64,000 bases of DNA from Niabella soli DSM 19437 (GTDB taxonomy: Bacteria; Bacteroidota; Bacteroidia; Chitinophagales; Chitinophagaceae), in the NCBI RefSeq assembly GCF_000243115.2, contig NZ_CP007035.1, positions 3,906,001 to 3,970,000 on the forward strand. Reading direction: 5' to 3'. The translations under genes were made by a program, and so were the position numbers. Numbering within the stretch: position 1 is the first letter of the stretch; each line of letters begins with the position of its first letter. A model generated the notes under the pieces. That model made no database searches, was not told the DNA's origin, and was given only the letters and a program-made list of their open reading frames with translations. Shown piece by piece: positions 60,276-64,000 of the stretch.

Positions 60276-61235
60276 ATGCGATTTAAAAATCCTGTGCCCT
60301 TATCGGAAATAGCAGCATTGATAGATGCGAAAATAACCGGCAATGAAAAGGCTGCGGCAAAAGGTATTAATGAAATACACCAGGTAGCCGAAGGAGACCT
60401 GGTGTTTGTTGATCATCCGAAATACTATGCGACTGCAATAAATTCTGCTGCAAGCTTCATCATTATAAATGCGGAACAGGCGATCCCCGAAGGTAAGGCG
60501 TTGTTAATTGTTGAAGAACCTTTTGAGGCCTATTTGAAGATCGTGGAAACCTACTATCCCTTTCGCCCTTCTATGGAACTGCGGGCTGAAAGCGCGCAGG
60601 TGGGAACAGGGTCGGTGATCATGCCCAACGTGTATTTGGGCAACCACGTGACGGTTGGAAAAAACTGCATCATTTATCCTAATGTTACCATACTGGATGA
60701 TTGTAGTATTGGCGATGATGTGGTGATACAAAGCGGAACCGTTATCGGAAGCAATGCGTTTTATTATAATAAAAAAGCAAACCGCCCCATACACTATAAG
60801 CGAATGACGAGTTGCGGTACGGTAGAAATAGAAGGAGGGGTGGAAATAGGAGCCGGCTGTACGATAGATCGCGGGGTAACGGGTGTTACGCGTATAGGTG
60901 CCGGAACAAAAATGGATAACCAGGTACACATCGGGCACGATACGCTGGTAGGTAAAAATTGTCTTTTTGCGTCGCAGGTAGGTATTGCCGGGGCTACGGT
61001 TATTGAAGATGAAGTGATCCTCTGGGGCCAGGTGGGCGTGAGCAAAACCCTTACCGTTGGTAAAGGAGCCGTGGTGTTTGCCCAAAGCGGAGTGCCTTCA
61101 TCATTAAAAGGTAACCAGGTATATTTTGGCAGTCCCGCTATTCCGGCGCAGGAAAAACGAAAGGAATTGGTTTGGGTTAAACGCATACCGGAACTCTGGG
61201 AAAAAGTGAATGCATTGTTAGCTAAAGAGAAATAA
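60276..61235 (+). CDS. lpxD: LpxD-family UDP-3-O-acylglucosamine N-acyltransferase
   Basis: 319 residues, slightly shorter than usual. N-terminal uridine-binding domain (LSEIAALIDAKITGNEKAAA, PKYYATAIN), then a hexapeptide beta-helix (VIMPNVYLGNHVTVGKNCII onward). HIGHDTLVGKN includes the catalytic His and GSNAFYYNKK is typical. Bacteroidota often carry two lpxD-like genes; whether this is the lipid A enzyme or a paralogue cannot be settled here. lpxA is 23 kb away. Confidence 0.85.
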   Translation: MRFKNPVPLSEIAALIDAKITGNEKAAAKGINEIHQVAEGDLVFVDHPKYYATAINSAASFIIINAEQAIPEGKALLIVEEPFEAYLKIVETYYPFRPSMELRAESAQVGTGSVIMPNVYLGNHVTVGKNCIIYPNVTILDDCSIGDDVVIQSGTVIGSNAFYYNKKANRPIHYKRMTSCGTVEIEGGVEIGAGCTIDRGVTGVTRIGAGTKMDNQVHIGHDTLVGKNCLFASQVGIAGATVIEDEVILWGQVGVSKTLTVGKGAVVFAQSGVPSSLKGNQVYFGSPAIPAQEKRKELVWVKRIPELWEKVNALLAKEK

Positions 61236-61239
61236 AGGT

Positions 61240-61393
61240 ATGCTTAATGCTAAACGCCTAACGCGCAATGCCTTTACTGGCTATCAGCTATAGCACTGCG
61301 TGTTGCATTCAGCATTTTGCGTTAAGTATTCTGCCGTTTCCTGTAACCATAAACCTGGAACCTGCAACTCAAATTCTCAATTCTCTGACGTAC
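61240..61393. repeat. Long 7-bp-period repeat in the lpxD-helicase spacer
   Basis: About 22 heptads in constant phase, starting ATGCTTA, ATGCTAA, ACGCCTA, ACGCGCA and later AACCTGG, AACCTGC, AACTCAA, ATTCTCA, ATTCTCT. The middle switches strand sense (TTGCATT, CAGCATT, TTGCGTT). It fills almost all of the 167-bp spacer and runs into the helicase promoter element. Confidence 0.8.
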
Positions 61394-61398
61394 CTTGC
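61391..61398 (+). promoter_or_regulatory. -7-like element (TACCTTGC) of the helicase gene
   Basis: Near match to TAnnTTTG, 4 nt before the ATG at 61403. Confidence 0.35.
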
Positions 61399-61402
61399 GC
61401 CC

Positions 61403-63754
61403 ATGCAGGATTATTTAGCTGGATTGAATGAACGACAGAAAGAGGCCGTACTGTACACGGATGGCCCGTTGATGATTATAGCCGGTGCGGGCAGCGGAAA
61501 AACAAAAGTACTCACCACCCGCATTGCCCATTTAATGGCAAAAGGGGTGGATGCCTTTCACATCCTGGCGCTGACCTTTACCAATAAAGCCGCACGCGAG
61601 ATGAAGGAGCGGGTGGAACGCATCCTTGGCAACAATGATGCGCGGAATCTTTATATCGGAACCTTTCACAGTGTATTTGCAAGAGTGTTGCGCGCAGAGG
61701 CGCATCGCATCGGGTATCCCAATAGTTTTACCATTTATGACACGGACGATGCCAAAAGCGTGGTAAAAACCGTTATTAATGAAATGCAACTGGATGACAA
61801 ACTGTATAAGCCCGCCACTATATATAATCGGATCTCTTCGGCAAAGAATGCCCTGGTTACACCCCTGGATTATGTGAACGACTATTACCTGCAGCAGGAA
61901 GATATGCGGGCCAACCGCCCGGCCATTGCCAAAATATATGATGCGTATTGCAAACGCTGCTTCAAAAACGGGGCGATGGATTTTGATGACCTGTTGCTGA
62001 AGTTCTATGAATTGCTGAAAACCTTTCCGGACGTACTAAGCAAATACCAGCACAAGTTCCGGTATATTATGATTGATGAGTACCAGGATACCAACCCCGC
62101 ACAATATGAGATTGTAAAATTGTTAGGGGCCATGAACGAGAATGTGTGCGTGGTGGGGGATGATGCGCAAAGCATTTACAGCTTTCGCGGCGCTACTATT
62201 CAGAATATCCTGCAGTTTCAGAAAGATTATGATGAGGTAAAAGTGGTAAAACTGGAACAGAATTACCGCAGTACCCAAAATATCATACATGTTGCCAACG
62301 AAGTGATACGGAACAACAAAGCGCAAATCCCAAAAGTGCTGTTTACCGAGAATCAGGGCGGGGAGAAGATAAGGATCGTGCAAACGATGACAGATAACGA
62401 TGAGGGAAAATTTGTGGCAGATACGATCCAGGAGCAGAAGCTGCGGAACCATTTCTCCAACAAGGATTTTGCCATTCTTTATCGCACGAATGCACAAAGC
62501 CGCGCCTTCGAGGAATCCTTAAGGCGCATGGGGATTGCTTACACTATGTACGGAGGTATTAGTTTTTACCAGCGCAAAGAGATCAAAGACCTGGTGGGGT
62601 ATCTGCGGCTGATCGTAAACCCGCGTGATGAAGAAGCGTTAAAACGTATCATCAACTATCCGGTGCGCGGTATCGGCAAAACAACGATCGACAAAATATT
62701 GCTGGCCGCCAATACCCATAATATTACCATGTGGGAAGTACTGGAAAAAGCAGATCAGTTTGGCTTCCGGTCCGGCACATTGGGTATCATTCAGGATTTC
62801 GTGATCCTGATCAGAAGTTGTGCCAGTATGCTGAAACAGCACAATGCCTACGACGTGGCTTTTCATGTAGGCAAGCAAACGAACCTGGTAAAAGAACTGT
62901 TCAATGATAAAAGCACCGAGGGGTTGCAACGCTATGAAAATATCCAGGAGCTGCTCAATTCAATCAAAGAATGGGTCGAAAGCCCGGACAACGACGAAGG
63001 GGAAGTAGTAGATAAAAGCCTGGGCGCCTATCTGCAGCAGATCACCCTATTGACAGATTCAGATAATAAGGATCCTGACGCGGATACGGTAAAACTGATG
63101 ACCATTCACGCAGCCAAAGGGCTTGAGTTTGCCTGTGTATTTGCCGCAGGTCTGGAGGAAATGTTGTTTCCTAATGCCATGAGCATTAACACCAGGGAGG
63201 AACTGGAGGAAGAACGTCGTTTGTTCTATGTGGTAGTAACAAGGGCCAAGGAAAAACTATGGATCTCTTATGCCAATACGCGCTACAAATTCGGATCGCT
63301 GGTGCAAAACGATCCCAGCCGGTTTATCAGTGAGCTGCCCCCGGAATATATCGACAATAGCTATTCCGGTGGCGGCACCAGGCAGAGCTCATTTGGCTAT
63401 GGAAATACCGGCGCTGCTTATGAACGCATGAGCGGCGGATGGGGCAGTAGTCGTTTCGATGCTGCCACAAAATTTGGTCCTGCTCCATCAAAAAAAACCG
63501 TACCGGAGTACCTGGGCTCCAAACCCGAAGCAAAAAAAGTAGTGGAGCACAAGCCTTCGGTCGATTTTCAGGCCAGCGATAGTAGCGATATCGCCGTAGG
63601 CCAACGGGTGGAGCACCAGAAATTCGGTTTTGGCGAAGTGCTGAAACTGGAAGGGAACCAACATAATAAAATGGCTGTAATTAAATTTGACAGCAACGGC
63701 GAAAAGAAAATTCTGCTCAACTACGCGCGGCTTAAAATCTTAAGCAAAAACTAA
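61403..63754 (+). CDS. UvrD/PcrA-family superfamily 1A DNA helicase
   Basis: 783 residues from the ATG at 61403; the frame is open further upstream, but that part is translated repeat DNA. LNERQKEAV (Q-motif), AGAGSGKTKVL (motif I), TFTNKAAREM (Ia), YIMIDEYQDTN (II), VGDDAQSIYSFRGA (III), KLEQNYRST (IV), LMTIHAAKGLEF (V) and YVVVTRAK (VI) are complete. The C-terminal 45 residues have the PcrA/UvrD Tudor-like fold (VGQRVEHQKFGFGEVLKLEG). It works in nucleotide-excision and other repair. A Gly/Ser-rich linker precedes the tail. Confidence 0.93.
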   Translation: MQDYLAGLNERQKEAVLYTDGPLMIIAGAGSGKTKVLTTRIAHLMAKGVDAFHILALTFTNKAAREMKERVERILGNNDARNLYIGTFHSVFARVLRAEAHRIGYPNSFTIYDTDDAKSVVKTVINEMQLDDKLYKPATIYNRISSAKNALVTPLDYVNDYYLQQEDMRANRPAIAKIYDAYCKRCFKNGAMDFDDLLLKFYELLKTFPDVLSKYQHKFRYIMIDEYQDTNPAQYEIVKLLGAMNENVCVVGDDAQSIYSFRGATIQNILQFQKDYDEVKVVKLEQNYRSTQNIIHVANEVIRNNKAQIPKVLFTENQGGEKIRIVQTMTDNDEGKFVADTIQEQKLRNHFSNKDFAILYRTNAQSRAFEESLRRMGIAYTMYGGISFYQRKEIKDLVGYLRLIVNPRDEEALKRIINYPVRGIGKTTIDKILLAANTHNITMWEVLEKADQFGFRSGTLGIIQDFVILIRSCASMLKQHNAYDVAFHVGKQTNLVKELFNDKSTEGLQRYENIQELLNSIKEWVESPDNDEGEVVDKSLGAYLQQITLLTDSDNKDPDADTVKLMTIHAAKGLEFACVFAAGLEEMLFPNAMSINTREELEEERRLFYVVVTRAKEKLWISYANTRYKFGSLVQNDPSRFISELPPEYIDNSYSGGGTRQSSFGYGNTGAAYERMSGGWGSSRFDAATKFGPAPSKKTVPEYLGSKPEAKKVVEHKPSVDFQASDSSDIAVGQRVEHQKFGFGEVLKLEGNQHNKMAVIKFDSNGEKKILLNYARLKILSKN

Positions 63755-63805
63755 AATAAATAGTAAACACCCAGAGTTCTTACACATTGATTTTTAGCAG
63801 AATAG

Positions 63806-63861
63806 ATGCTAAAGACGCCCTTCCTGCACCTAAGTGGGAAAAAAACGCCCCATTTTAGCAT
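63806..63861. other. Non-coding stretch with one inverted repeat
   Basis: ATGCTAAA (63806-63813) pairs with TTTAGCAT (63854-63861). Probably a structured or terminator-like end of the helicase transcript, though no T-run follows. Confidence 0.35.
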
Positions 63862-63961
63862 AATTGGAACAAGTTTTGCCGTGTAAAAAACGACTAACGT
63901 TTAATAAATATTTCTTAAAACGAATAGGACGAGTTTTTATGATGTTAAGACGGCAATTATC

Positions 63962-64000
63962 ATGAATAATGAGCGGGTTATAGCAATGGATGAGCATGGG
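63962..64000 (+). CDS. Possible start of a further gene (truncated by window end)
   Basis: An open frame from ATG 63962 (MNNERVIAMDEHG) runs off the window. Thirteen residues are too few to identify it. Confidence 0.2.
   Translation, partial: MNNERVIAMDEHG

Noticed and set aside
61268-61402. Upstream extension of the helicase gene (45 codons)
   Set aside because: It is the translated heptad repeat; the Q-motif region begins right after ATG 61403.
1-64000. tRNA, rRNA, CRISPR array, transposase or integrase
   Set aside because: I looked in all spacers for T-loop signatures, spaced identical repeats and transposase motifs and found none; short structured RNAs could still be missed by eye.

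Overview
The window is chromosomal DNA of a member of the Bacteroidota, most likely the family Chitinophagaceae. The basis is marker families rather than a database match: GldH and a GldE-like protein, Bacteroidota-restricted families (DUF4836, DUF4834, DUF3667), an archaeal-type prolyl-tRNA synthetase, and promoters of the TAnnTTTG type with few Shine-Dalgarno sequences. No tRNA, rRNA, CRISPR array, transposase or prophage was found. Base composition by eye is in the mid-40s % G+C and even throughout.

Layout. 1-8 kb: tail of an AI-2E-type exporter, then a minus-strand run of hisS, a DUF4836 lipoprotein, an ABC ATPase and an FtsX-like permease; a tyrosine phosphatase, rlmN and a class IV aminotransferase. 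8-11 kb: a metal-homeostasis group (Fur-family regulator and SCO1 divergent from a MerC-domain protein). 11-23 kb: a long plus-strand housekeeping stretch (rimP-nusA-infB, SurA-like chaperone, gmk, GldE-like protein, tatC, rpiB, M28 peptidase). 23-34 kb: deoxyhypusine-synthase-like enzyme, an alpha/beta hydrolase, a frameshifted Uma2 gene, mutL, a FadL-like porin with a Trp/Tyr-rich lipoprotein, proS, a small B12-binding protein and a MopE/DUF1566 lipoprotein. 34-43 kb: a TPR-HTH regulator, a repeat-rich gap, an ABC ATPase with lpxA, an AraC regulator, a FucP-like transporter and two tandem DUF3667 proteins.

43-53 kb is the most accessory-looking part. Four minus-strand genes look like the trafficking and decorating half of an aryl-polyene/flexirubin-type pathway: a C45 acyltransferase, a CrtI-like oxidoreductase, a 1282-residue RND exporter/acyltransferase/methyltransferase fusion, and a GT2-DUF2062 glycosyltransferase. 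No ketosynthase or acyl carrier protein is present. An AAA_14-DUF4143 ATPase gene sits inside the block, with a perfect 20-bp inverted repeat across its start codon. 53-64 kb: an outer-membrane protein, a GH3-serine hydrolase fusion, a two-component system linked to gldH, yicC, a gap that may hold a small transcript, lpxD and a UvrD/PcrA helicase.

The strongest non-genic signal is a set of degenerate 7-bp-period repeats. They fill several spacers, run up to about 22 units in constant phase before the helicase gene, and appear to have entered hisS as an in-frame insert of about 25 residues. A second repeat family, centred on the palindrome CCCGATAGCTATCGGG, occurs twice near 36 kb, and a 15-bp piece of it lies in the same hisS insert. 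Many starts lie only 4-11 nt after a TAnnTTTG element, which implies leaderless or near-leaderless mRNAs.
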